DNA of 64,000 bases, taken from NCBI GenBank assembly GCA_037102815.1, contig BTPP01000007.1, positions 2,356,001 to 2,420,000 on the forward strand, in the 5' to 3' direction. Below are positions 27,701 to 37,467 of the stretch, in pieces. This stretch comes from Neurospora intermedia (taxonomy: Eukaryota; Ascomycota; Sordariomycetes; Sordariales; Sordariaceae). The stretch's first letter is position 1. The number at the start of each line of letters is the position of its first letter. The position numbers and the translations under genes were made by a program. The notes under the pieces are model-generated. The model ran no database searches and was not told the origin of the DNA. It saw only the letters and a list, made by a program, of their open reading frames with translations.

Positions 27701-29280
27701 TAAGATTTTGAGTTTGAACCAAGAGGTACCCTTATTGGCCTCGTTCCGGGAAAAAGTAGTACGGGAAGATACATTATTTTCTATAGAAAATAGACTATTT
27801 TATTATAAAGGGAAATTGGTAGTACTAGAGGAGGAAGATATATATACTTATTTTATTAGAGATATTTACACTTAGATGCCTATTACCTACCTAGGAAAAG
27901 TAAAGACTAGGAGATTTATTTAGAAATAATACTGGTGGTTAGTAATAATATCCAATGTAGATAGATATATAGTAAATTATTAGGATTATAAAACTTCTAA
28001 GTATCTTCGTAATAAAACCCCGGGGAAATTGTATTTTATCCCGGTGAACGATGGCTGTCTATAGAGAAGCGTGGTAGTCGATTTTAAATTAATACTATTT
28101 AATAAAAGAGGATATAATAATATATTGGTAATAGTAGACCGCTTCTTAAAAATATTATAGTATTTACTTTGTAAGGATATAGTTACTACTAGGTAAGTAG
28201 CGGAGATATATTATTAGGGTCTATATAGAGTATTCGGTTGTTTGGACGAAGTTATTAGCGATTGCGGACTTCAATTTGTATCCGACTTTATATAAGAGCT
28301 AGCTAAACTCCTAGGTATTACGTAGAAGTTTAGTAGTTCTAATTATTCGTAGACGGCGGGGTAAGCCGAAATAATAAACTAGTATATCGATTAGAGGCTA
28401 CGCCTATTCGTTAATTATAATTAAGATAATTGGTTAATAGCTTTACTAATTTTAGACTTTGTATAGGCAACTTTATTATATAAGAGTTTAGACGGCCTAT
28501 TATTATACGAGGTGGTTATAGGATACCCTATACTTATATCCTTCAATTAGTAAAGTTATACCTACCTTATAAGTTTACTAGCTAAGGTGAAAATTAATTG
28601 AGTAGATGCCTAATCTACTACTAAGGCTTTGTAGGTTTTTTGCGATACGGTTCTAAAAGCTATTAATAAGGTGTAGGAACGGTAAATAATTTAGGCTAAC
28701 TGCTACCGACGAGATCCCGATTTCGGTATTGGGGACCGGGTATTTATTATTAAGAAGTATTGGTCGACCGACCGACTTAGCGATAAATTTAACTTCCCTC
28801 TAATAAGAATACTATATTGTATTAAATTAATGAAGGGATTTTTGTACGAATTAGAGCTGTTAGTATTATAGAAAGGCCGGAGGGTATTCTACGCGGAGCG
28901 CCTTCGGAAGGACGTTGGAAATCCGTTATTGGGTTAAGTAAAGATGAACCTAAAGGGCGAAGTTATTGAGGGAGGCGAGGAGGAATAGGAGGTTTGCTAG
29001 GTCCTATCGTCTAAAACCTTGGATGGGAAGCTTTGGTATTAGGTGGAATAGCGAGGATAAGATTTAAACCCCGAATAGTACTTGGCGGAGGGATTTAAAA
29101 ACGTTGTAATAGAATTGCGGCGATATTACGACGAATACCCAGATAAGCCGGGTCCCCCTAAGAGATTTTAGTAATAGTTGTAGGGTAATTATAAGGATTA
29201 TAAGGAAGATAATGTACCGGTTGCAACGAGGAAGACTATAAGGAGGAGACGAATTTGAACGGTTGTAATTATAAGCTACT
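24776..29280 (+). pseudogene. Broken pol of element C (PR-RT-RH-INT-chromodomain)
   Basis: The aspartic protease active site near 24953-24975 reads LIDIGVDA for an expected DTG. Reverse transcriptase starts near 26340 (LRFYVDYRK) and has YINN at 26657-26668 in place of YIDD. RNase H follows to about 27450. The piece 27465-27875 is open for 136 codons and covers the RNase H to integrase linker and the integrase zinc region. The integrase core includes SDCGLQFVSDF near 28257-28290 and a decayed QTDGQAE motif near 28350. A chromodomain lies at about 28981-29160, ending in YPDKPGPPKRF. Stops and lost catalytic residues make it non-functional. Confidence 0.85.
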
Positions 29281-29478
29281 AACCAGGTCGTAGTGATAAT
29301 AAGTTGGCGACGATCGTGGGATTGTTGAATAACGCAGCGGTATTACAGTTTATACCCCGAGGGTAGTGCTTGGAAAGCGAAGCGTTGTAGGTTCAAAATA
29401 GGCTTGTAGCGAGTTTTTTCTTTTTCGTTTTCGTTTTTTGTACTTTAGAACTTTCGGCTTTGGGGCTAAGCCTTTCCG

Positions 29479-29494
29479 AGGGGAGGGGGGGTGA
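29479..29494 (+). other. Polypurine tract of element C
   Basis: The run aggggaggggggg plus tga lies directly before the 3' LTR and would prime plus-strand DNA synthesis. Confidence 0.8.
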
Positions 29495-29728
29495 TGTTAT
29501 GGCCCAGAACTATGACTGCCCAGGTGCTATAGGTTACGTGGCTGCGCGCCTTCCCAACGCGCCCTATTATACTTTGATAGAGCTTGGCACGCGTACACTA
29601 CAAAACCTCGTGCAGCCAGCTCACCTTTGCACCTTTCCTCTTCTTCTCTTTAGCTTTAATATTGTATTTGAATTGCACTACAACCCATCTTGAGCTGGCT
29701 TACTCTCGTGATTGTGTGCGCTCTCACA
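29495..29728 (+). repeat. 3' LTR of element C
   Basis: 234 bp, starting tgttatggccc and ending ctctcaca. It keeps more of the original G residues than the 5' copy but has T at five positions where the 5' copy has C. Confidence 0.92.
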
Positions 29729-29733
29729 CTACT
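29729..29733. repeat. Target-site duplication of element C, right copy (ctact)
   Basis: Exact match to 21449-21453. Element B sequence resumes here. Confidence 0.9.
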
Positions 29734-30039
29734 TATAGCTTTAATCAAAATATTTTCTATTTTAATTAAGTAGGTAAATATAATTATACAAAGGCAACGG
29801 CAACTATAATTATACGCGGTAAACGGCCCCGGTAGGTAGGCATTTGTAGAGGAAGAGTTTTAATATATATATATAACTTTTAAAAGAAATTAAAATTATC
29901 TAACCACTCTTACCCTCTCTCCTTCTTACTTTAGCCACTTTACTACCACCTGCCCGGTCCCTACAACGCTCAATTCTACTATAGCTTTCGTTATATAATA
30001 ATCTTATTAAACTAATTATTATTTATTAATCTACCTTAT

Positions 30040-32190
30040 TTTATATTCGCTAATTACAACCTCAATATATTAAAATAGCTAATATTAATATAAAATCCCC
30101 GCCGCCGGTTAATAATATAATTGCTACCCTTAATAATTAAATTAATAGTTCTAACTACAATAATAACCTACGTAGTCTTACTATAAATCAACAACTCGCC
30201 CCGTAGTCGCTCGAATATAACCCCCGGTTCAATATATTAATTAATATAATAAAATACTTCAATCGTTATACTATTAACAATATTCCCAATAAGATTATTA
30301 ATTTAAAAATTAATAATATATATATTATACTACCTAACTTTATAGCCGACCTTATTAAATAAATAAATATAATCCCGCTTAAACAATTCTTCAATTACGT
30401 CCGTTACAAATATATTATTAATATATTTAATAACTTCAATTAAGACTATACCCCCTACAATCCGCTTACTCGCCTCCCTAAATCTTTCGGCATTACCTAG
30501 GGCATTTTAATATACAACCCCAAAAAGGCGGATAATAATAAACGTATAGTACTAACTTTAATTACTAATTATCTCTTTATACTATATAAGAATAAACTAC
30601 ACTCTATTTTATATAATACTATTAATTATACAAACGAATTAATCGATCTAAATATAGCAATTTTATATTCTATTAAAGGCAATCTTATTTATTTTACGCC
30701 CGTACTCTTATTAAATAAACTCCTTAAAGATTTAATTCTTAATAATTACTATAAACCCTAATAGAAATAAATATTTAATATTATTACTAATTTTAATAAT
30801 ACCTAAATTTAAAAGTCGTATTTTAATAGAAAGTTCGACCTAATTTATATAATAATAATTAAATTTAATAATACTATCTTCGGAAAAGGATATATAGAGG
30901 AGTTTATTACCGCTAACGAACGCCTCTAAGCGTACTTCCTACCGGCTCTCTATACAATTTACCCTAACGGCCGTATTATTAGGAGTAGTAACTTCGACTT
31001 CTCCGAAATTTAAAAATATAGGGAAATTACTTAATTAATTAATAAGATTTATAAAGTTTTACAATTAGTAACTAAACCGGCTTCTATCCTATCTTATATT
31101 AAAATTCTAACCGCTAAAGTAACTCTAAAAAAAGTACGCAAAACTCCAACCCGAATTGTATAATCCCACTCGGCTACTATTAATAAAAATAATAATAAAG
31201 GAAAAGTATATCCGACCCTCGCTAATACCCTCGCTAATTATAATAAAAATTATATTAATTTTAATATTAAGGTCGATTAAAAATTACGTACGGAAATCGA
31301 AAAAATTATTAAAGTATATATAGAGAATAAAGAGGAATATAAGAAATAATTCGCTAGTAATTACTCTTTTTTATAATATAAACTAATTTGTAATATTAAA
31401 GTAATTCTTAACCTTACTTTTAATAAGAAATATAATAGTAATACTAATTTTACTAATTATATCCCTTCGAAAACAATATTATTTACTATCTAATATTTTA
31501 ATTATAATATTAAATTTCCCAAATAAATCGGTAGTTTATTAAATAAATTTAACTATCTTTACTATACTTAAATAATACCCGCTAAATTAACCTTAAATAA
31601 ACTTCCTATAGTTAAGAAGGTAATTAACTATACTATTAAAATTAATAGAAAACCTATAATACCTATTAACTTTATCTTTTATAAGGAAATTGAAGGAATA
31701 TTAGCAAACGCTTCAAAAAAGTAAACTATAGTATTAGCAGCTTCTAACGAATATTAAAGAAGAATTATATAAATAATATAAATAAAATTAATATCCCTTT
31801 ATACTAAACTTAAAAAAGCGTAAAAACTTTATATTTAACGCTATCCTACAACTTTATCTACTAATAAAACCTATATACCCAATATTCTTCCTAATATTAT
31901 TACTCTTTATAATATTTATTCTAATAACCTTTCGCCTTAGCTTATACCTAGCTTAACCGGATTATCTAATAAACTTTATACTATATTAGCTTATTCGGAC
32001 TCTTATTTCAATACCTTATCTTCTATCTATTCCCCTCGCTGCAACTACCTTCCTACAAATTAAGAGTAAAAAGACTCTCCACTAGGACGCAAACATTCCC
32101 GTCAAAATATATATTATATAAATAAGAATAATAAAATAAAGGAGAATAAGTTTAACGATCGCTTACCTCGTTGTAAATATAATTACTAAG
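30040..32190 (+). pseudogene. Third coding frame of element B, between pol and 3' LTR (unknown protein)
   Basis: One reading frame can be followed in the sense direction for about 2.1 kb, interrupted only by TAA/TAG codons that RIP of CAA, CAG or TGG would produce. The peptide includes KSPPPVNN near the start, a basic stretch KVTLKKVRKTPTR in the middle, and a basic C-terminal part containing GRKHSRQN. No zinc finger, protease, RT or integrase motif, and no clear membrane segment, was seen. It lies downstream of the chromodomain, separated from it by the insertion of element C. The A copy retains the same region at 980-3135. Start and end are approximate. It accounts for the unusual 11-kb size of this family. 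Confidence 0.6.
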
Positions 32191-32370
32191 GGATCGGTAC
32201 TAGATTATTAAATTATATACTCTATTTAGGTAGGCGTATATTTTTATATCTATTAACTAATTTAAATATAGGCGAATAAATAAAAATTCTAATAAATAAC
32301 CGGATCTTTTATATATATAATTAAACTTAATAATATTGCGTAAATAGCGCACACTCTTCTCCTTTTATCG

Positions 32371-32379
32371 AAGGGGAGA
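32371..32379 (+). other. Polypurine tract of element B
   Basis: The run aaggggaga lies directly before the 3' LTR. The minus-strand equivalent stands at 794-804 in element A. Confidence 0.7.
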
Positions 32380-32718
32380 TATTATAGGGTATTCTTAGTA
32401 AATACCTAAATACTCTATTTTATTATAGTAGTAGTTCGTTAGAACGTATAGTTTATTATATAAGAATACTCGTCCCGTTAACCTCTATCAAAGTTAACGG
32501 ATTATCAATTTATATTATACCAACCTTATATTTATTTTACTTACACTTAGTAAAGTCGTATACGAGGTCCCAAGTTGAGGCTCGCGACAGGTCTTATCTT
32601 TAGCTTCCTTTAATAAGACTATTATCAATCGTTACGTATTATTACTCTATCCAGTAATTAGTTGCTTACTCTATTATTCTCTATTGTCATTACTTGTGAA
32701 GCACATCATCGCGTAACA
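32380..32718 (+). repeat. 3' LTR of element B
   Basis: 339 bp. It starts tattatagggt (decayed TGTTAT) and ends with an intact gcgtaaca. It is followed by the gctag duplication. Confidence 0.9.
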
Positions 32719-32723
32719 GCTAG
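32719..32723. repeat. Target-site duplication of element B, right copy (gctag)
   Basis: Exact match to 13187-13191. Confidence 0.9.
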
Positions 32724-33060
32724 AATAAAGGTAATAAAGTTAAACCTTTAAAGTACCGATAGCTGGGCTGTTAATATATAGCTTTGCTTCTATTATATAG
32801 ATTTATATATTGAAATCCTTCTTATTGCTGGTAAATTTATTAAAGTAGGGAAGGATTGGCTTTACTTAGCTGGAGCTTCTGGTAATCATTTAAAGGCGAC
32901 CGATTTCGCCGCTAAAAGTCTAAATAATAATGGCGATTTACTATTAGCGTTCGCTAGCATTCTAGGACTAAGGAACGGATATAGTAAAAAGTTAATAATT
33001 AGAATACTCTTCGGGCAGCTGGAGACGGCGAGGGTACTAGAGACCGCTAGGGAGCTGGAG
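32724..33060. other. Continuation of the pre-insertion sequence right of element B
   Basis: Continues the sequence that ends at 13186. It is AT-rich with some GC-richer patches (ggcagctggagacggcgagg). No gene or known repeat recognised. Confidence 0.4.
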
Positions 33061-33410
33061 TATTAAAAAGAAGGTCGATTATAATATAAAGGATTTATGA
33101 AGTATATATATAAATAGGCCTTATAAAGAGTTTGAATAATAATTAATAAGAAGGAGGAAGTTTTGTACTAGTATACTTAGCTAGTATAGAGCCAATAGTT
33201 AAATATACGAGAAGTGTAAGTATTGAAGGTGTTAGAGATACTAAGGTTAGAAATGTGGCCCGTACGGCGCACTAAAGGATATACTTAATAGTACGTAGTG
33301 TATTTAGGCGCTAAGACGGCTGCTAATAGCCGACCGGCTTGTACACTCAATTAGAGGGCACGTTTAATTTATACACTAAGTAAATACTTTAGGCGCTAGC
33401 CCTATAATCA
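33061..33410 (+). repeat. Second copy of the element D LTR (5' part partly deleted)
   Basis: From about 33114 it matches 425-454 plus 11706-11966 as one uninterrupted sequence and therefore shows the site that element A hit. It ends in tataatca, a better preserved terminus than in the other copy. The first part is shorter than in the left copy, so it seems to carry an internal deletion. It may be a solo or truncated LTR. Confidence 0.6.
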
Positions 33411-34200
33411 TTGGTTAAGTTGGCTATTTATATACTAACTTGTTGAAGATAGTAAAAATTAGTAGAACTACCTATATAAGATAATATACCTTTGTTAGCC
33501 TCCTACCCTTCCTTCTTTTTACTTTTGAGTTTTATTTATTTATTTAAATTAACTTCTTTATCCTAGCTTTACTTATGCCTTGAATTGTACTATTATACTT
33601 ATTATCTCCTTATTACTTATAATACCAGAACCTTAAGTATTATTTATCTATTTGTTTATTTTAACAATTAGTATAGAAGTGTATTCCTATGAGTGATAAA
33701 TAATGATACTAAAAGTTATAAACTATAGTAATATTAAGTATAAGAATAAAAGGTAAGTTATATATATAAAAGTATTTGAGATTAAATATATAAGTCTCAA
33801 CTCTATTAGTAGCTGCTACTTTTCCGATTTGAATAACTATTAATAAGAATATAAGTTGCATTTTACTTACTATATCATAGTACTTATTAGCTAGTAGTTT
33901 AGAAGCCTATTTAGCTATATTATAACAACTATTTTAATACCCTCTATTATACTTTCGAAGCTTATACTTTTATAATTGGAAATACAAAATTAGTAACTAC
34001 TATCCTAGTAACATTTTTATAAATTTTAATTTAAAGGACTCTCAAAGATACTTACCTATTAGAATGCTTAATTATTCTATATATTTACTTATATAAGTAT
34101 GTAGTTTACTTTATTTTTATATTTTTAAAGTCTTCTAGTTATTATTTAGTTCAATATTCAAGATATTAAACTATGTAAAAATGAAAGTAGTTTGTATATT
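33411..34200. other. AT-rich gene-free sequence at the edge of the repeat block
   Basis: Very AT-rich with no readable frame and no match to elements A to D that I can see. It ends in a poly-A run near 34201-34208, after which base composition becomes ordinary within a few dozen bases. Confidence 0.5.
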
Positions 34201-34293
34201 AAAAAAAACTTGATTATATGTAACCGTCTGTAACTCTCAGGCTGGAGGGAAGGTACAAGAAAGCTCCATGGCTTCCTGGCAAGTACCGCGGAA

Positions 34294-34806
34294 TTAATTT
34301 TCGGCGAGCGTTTGGCCTTGGATCGTGTCCGCTAGTAACGTTCCGGTAGCATAGGGGCGACCATTCCATTCGAATTCTACCCAAATAGTCAGGCGCCGCG
34401 TCCGAATCTAAGCGCGGAGGAAAATGGATCCAGCGACTTACTTTGGCGGCACATGGGGCATTGGCCTTTGGCAGAGTCCTGTTTTATCCACTCGAGGATA
34501 CAATGCTGTTGTGTTGGTCAACGAGAGGGCGAGGAAAGAGGAAAGATGGAAAAGAAACAGCATACCATGTGAAAGTTGTGACCGCATTTCCCAGACACTG
34601 GGAACATACGTGCCAGATGGTCAGCTGGTTATCGTGTCATCGAAGGACTTCACTGGCGTCTTACACAGGCTGCACTCGTCGCCCGGGTATTTGCAAGTCG
34701 GGCATGTGCCATCAAAGTGGACCTGGCAGATGCCGCAGACATCGTCTTCTGGGAGATCCCATCGCCAAGTCGCGACGGCGTTCCACTTTTTGATCTTGAC
34801 CTTCAT
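34294..34806 (-). CDS. apc11: Anaphase-promoting complex subunit 11 (RING-H2 protein)
   Basis: This is the catalytic RING subunit of the APC/C ubiquitin ligase, which binds the E2 enzyme and drives mitotic exit. The start MKVKIKKWNAVATWRW matches the highly conserved Apc11 N-terminus. My model has four exons on the minus strand: 34806-34665, 34597-34566 (32 bp), 34505-34442 and 34376-34294, giving 106 residues. The joined product keeps CGIC, CPTC, the CGHNFHMH segment and CPMCRQKFEW, so all RING-H2 ligands are present. All three introns are GT-AG (donors gtaaga, gtatgc, gtaagt). The last acceptor (gggtag) was chosen because it restores the KFEW ending; an acceptor 21 bases upstream would lose it. 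The C-terminus has a short extension of about 20 residues after FEW. It is the first gene beside the decayed repeat block. Plus-strand frames over it are shadows. Confidence 0.93.
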
Positions 34807-35810
34807 TTCGACTGTCTTTTTGAATCTCTTCGTTCGTTGCGAGCGTGAGACCAGAGAGATCCGGGTTGCAGTTGCTTATCAGTGTGTGGTGATATCCGAT
34901 CCGACGTCAAAGTCTCGACGTAAGTGTGTAGGGAAATGTTAGATGCCCGTACCAAACGGCCGATTAACAATGAAACAGGAAATGCACTTGCTGAGGTCGG
35001 CGGTTATTGACCTGTTTCTTCTACTACGCAGTACCGTATGTAAGTGTAAAGTATCGGTTAGTGTGGCCCAAGCTCTCTGAAAGCATCTCTAAAACAGTTT
35101 GGACGAAAACTAGAGGTACCTAGGTACCTAGGTACCTAGTAGCCCAGTCTGTACACTAGTACAGCGCCGAGCCTAAGGGGCCCCTGCGCATTGCACCATA
35201 TTGATTGCTGGGCGTCCACTACCTACCTCCATCGCTGGCATAAACAGCCAAGGTCCCATGCTAAAAGTTAGTATGACAAAGGCAGTCTAAACCCCGCATC
35301 CACAGTCCTCATCCTTGGGCTACTGACGAGATTTCGGCTTGCTGGGTCCCTTTTTTTTTTTTTTTTTTTTTTTTTCTTCTTCTTTTTTTTCTTTCGGTTT
35401 CCTTTCCCTCTCCTCAAGGCCCCTTCTTTTTCTTTTTTCTTTTTGCCTTTTCTTTGCTTGCCAGCTTGTAGACATGCTAGATACCTCAAGTGACTAAGAC
35501 TGCTACGACCAAGCTCGTTTTCTGCGCACTCAATTTCCGGGCCGTAGTCCGAACACCAGGAGCCTGGCAACGCCAAATCTACTTGCCCTCTCTCAACCTC
35601 TGCTTCTACGTCTAGGTACCTTGCATCGGGCCGTCTGCCGCTTGTCTCGACTTGCTCCAAACAACAGCACCGCCGAACATCAACTTCGACTGCGGCACTA
35701 CGAAAACCCCTTATCGCCGCCTTGCTTCTCCATAAAGGTAGCCCGGCGCATCCTCGACACAACCTATCACTACCGACAACCGGTAGACAGCACAAAGTGG
35801 AATATTCAAA
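34807..35810. other. Intergenic region between apc11 and the sulfurtransferase gene
   Basis: Divergent promoter space. It holds a short tandem array of taggtacc at 35115-35139 and a long T run at about 35350-35375 followed by pyrimidine-rich sequence. The pyrimidine tracts probably belong to the promoter of the rightward gene. No gene seen. Confidence 0.5.
35115..35139. repeat. Short tandem repeat of palindromic taggtacc units
   Basis: Three adjacent copies of an 8-base, self-complementary unit. A related CCTA/TAGG array occurs at 63126-63146. Confidence 0.7.
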
Positions 35811-36879
35811 ATGGCTCGCGTGGGAGTCATAAGCCCCCTTCGGGCCTCGATGCGCTCGACTGCCGCCAAAACGGGGGCCGTCCGCTGCTTCTCAAGCTAT
35901 TTAGTTACCCCCAAAGAGCTGCACGAAGCCCTCAAGAAAGCCCCTCCTTCTCCCATCTCATCCGAACCCCGTGTCATTCCTCTATGCGCCTCCTGGTTCC
36001 TTCCAAACGACCCACAAAAGCGCACCGGCCTCGACGTTTTCATCGAAAAGAGAATCCCTAAGGCACGCTTCTTCGACCTTGACAAGGTCATCGATAAGCG
36101 CAGCCCTTACCCCCACATGCTACCCAGCTCCAAAGACTTTGCCGCTGCCATGAGTGAGCTCGGCATCCGCCGCGAAGACACTGTGGTCATCTACGACAGC
36201 CAAGAGCTGGGCATCTTCAGCGCCCCCCGTGTTGGCTGGACCATGAAGGTCTTTGGCCACCCCAAGGTTCACATTCTCAACAACTTCAAGCTATGGATCG
36301 AGGAGGGTCTCCCTACCGAATCCGGAAACGTCTGGACGATTGAGTGCGGTACATATCCCATTCCCGAGATGAATGAGGACAAGGTCGCAAGCTTCGAGGA
36401 GGTCCGCCAAGTTGCCATTGACTCCAATAAAGATGGCTCCAAGAGCGTGCAGATTCTGGATGCGAGATCGCCCGGTCGCTGGAGTGGCACGGAGCCGGAG
36501 CCGAGAGAGGGTCTGTCCTCGGGCCACATGCCCGGCTCCATCAACATTCCCTTCAGTGCTGTCTTGGACCCCAGCACCAAGGCCTTCTTGCCAGCCGACA
36601 AGTTGAAGGAGGTCTTCGCCAGGGCAGGCGTTGATCCATCAAAGCCCATCATCTCCAGCTGCGGAACCGGCGTCACGGCCTGCGTCCTTGAAACAGCGCT
36701 CAACGAGGCGCAGTTTGGATCGCCTGAGAAGAGAAAAGTTTATGATGGAAGCTGGACGTAAGTGCTTTTGACTGACACCCTCGATCTCCATCAAAACCAT
36801 GCATCCATGACTAACTCTGTGTAGTGAGTGGGCGCAACGGGTGAAGCCTTCCGAGTCACTGATCGAAAAGGCCGAATAA
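35811..36879 (+). CDS. tum1: Tandem-rhodanese 3-mercaptopyruvate/thiosulfate sulfurtransferase
   Basis: Transfers sulfur from 3-mercaptopyruvate or thiosulfate to an acceptor through a cysteine persulfide; the yeast relative Tum1 feeds sulfur into tRNA thiolation. Exons are 35811-36757 and 36825-36879 (333 residues), joined by a 67-bp GT-AG intron with a ctaac branch site, and the second exon supplies only the last 18 residues. Two rhodanese domains are visible, about residues 35-170 and 195-325. The catalytic loop in the second reads CGTGVTAC (Cys284), the form typical of mercaptopyruvate sulfurtransferases rather than CRKGVTAC of classic rhodanese. The first 30 residues are basic, Ser/Arg-rich and free of acids, like a mitochondrial presequence. 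Substrate choice is inferred from the loop only. Confidence 0.92.
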
Positions 36880-37467
36880 GCGGAGAGAAAGGAGTACGAA
36901 CAGCTCTCGCCTTGGAGATCGGCCGAGCAAACAGCGTGGCTTCGAGTCGTTTCCCCTCTTTACCTTCTTCTGTACATGTTGCGCCTTGCCCATCGAGGCT
37001 AGCTGGAACTGTTGGGTGCATCGTGGGCGTGCTGCGCCTGTTGGGTGGAAAATGAATATTGTCATTGGTGGTGTTCTAGGCGTTCGGAGGGAAGCCCTTG
37101 AAGGTTGTGTAAACATGCATCAAAGCGGGTTCTTGAGTCAAACAATTCCATTGCTTTTGGGAGTGCAACGAAAGCGCACTTGGATCGGAATCCTACATGA
37201 ACCTTGCGGGCAGCCTCCCAGGTGGCTGACGTCATTTCTGCTGGTCTGTCTTTGTTTTAACTCATTCACCATCATCTATGACAGCACATATCTTCTGCGG
37301 CCCAACCTAGCTGCACAAAGCATGACGGAGCGGCCTATAACGTCAGAGCTATCGTTATGCCCCCCCTGAGACGGGCGCATGTCCTGACATCCGAGCACGT
37401 TCGTGTACTTTGGACCATCACCAGTCGCAGATCAACTGCTCGGATACGCCAGCACACGGCTTGCACT
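36880..37467. other. Intergenic region between the sulfurtransferase and DHH genes
   Basis: 3' end of the left gene and promoter of the right one. Small frames here show no recognisable protein. Confidence 0.5.

Larger units (their letters stand above)
21454..29728 (+). mobile_element. Ty3/Gypsy chromovirus, element C (nested in B)
   Basis: An 8,275-bp LTR retrotransposon on the plus strand, unrelated in LTR sequence to A/B. It has two 234-bp LTRs, a ctact target duplication and a strong polypurine tract (29479-29494) before the 3' LTR. Internal order is gag with a decayed zinc knuckle, protease, RT, RNase H, integrase, chromodomain. It is less AT-shifted than B, and here plus-strand G is retained more than C, the reverse of B. 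Decay is still heavy, with frames open for at most 136 codons. Confidence 0.93.
13192..32718 (+). mobile_element. Ty3/Gypsy chromovirus, element B (interrupted by element C)
   Basis: Second copy of the A family, on the plus strand, with 339-bp LTRs and a gctag target duplication. The span of 19,527 bp contains element C (8,275 bp) plus one extra 5-bp duplication; without them B is 11,247 bp, within one base of A. Order is LTR, gag, pol (protease, RT, RNase H, integrase, chromodomain), element C, third coding frame, polypurine tract, LTR. Plus-strand cytosines survive much better than guanines, so the RIP load appears to fall mainly on the opposite strand. No open frame survives. Confidence 0.93.

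Noticed and set aside
1-34200. CRISPR-like or satellite array in the AT-rich block
   Set aside because: No regularly spaced direct repeats; all repetition is explained by LTRs and element copies.
34424-34942. 172-codon plus-strand frame
   Set aside because: It is antisense to apc11, whose spliced product is strongly conserved, and has no domain of its own.
35268-35795. 175-codon minus-strand frame with a long Lys run
   Set aside because: The Lys run is the promoter T-tract read backwards; no protein family is recognised.
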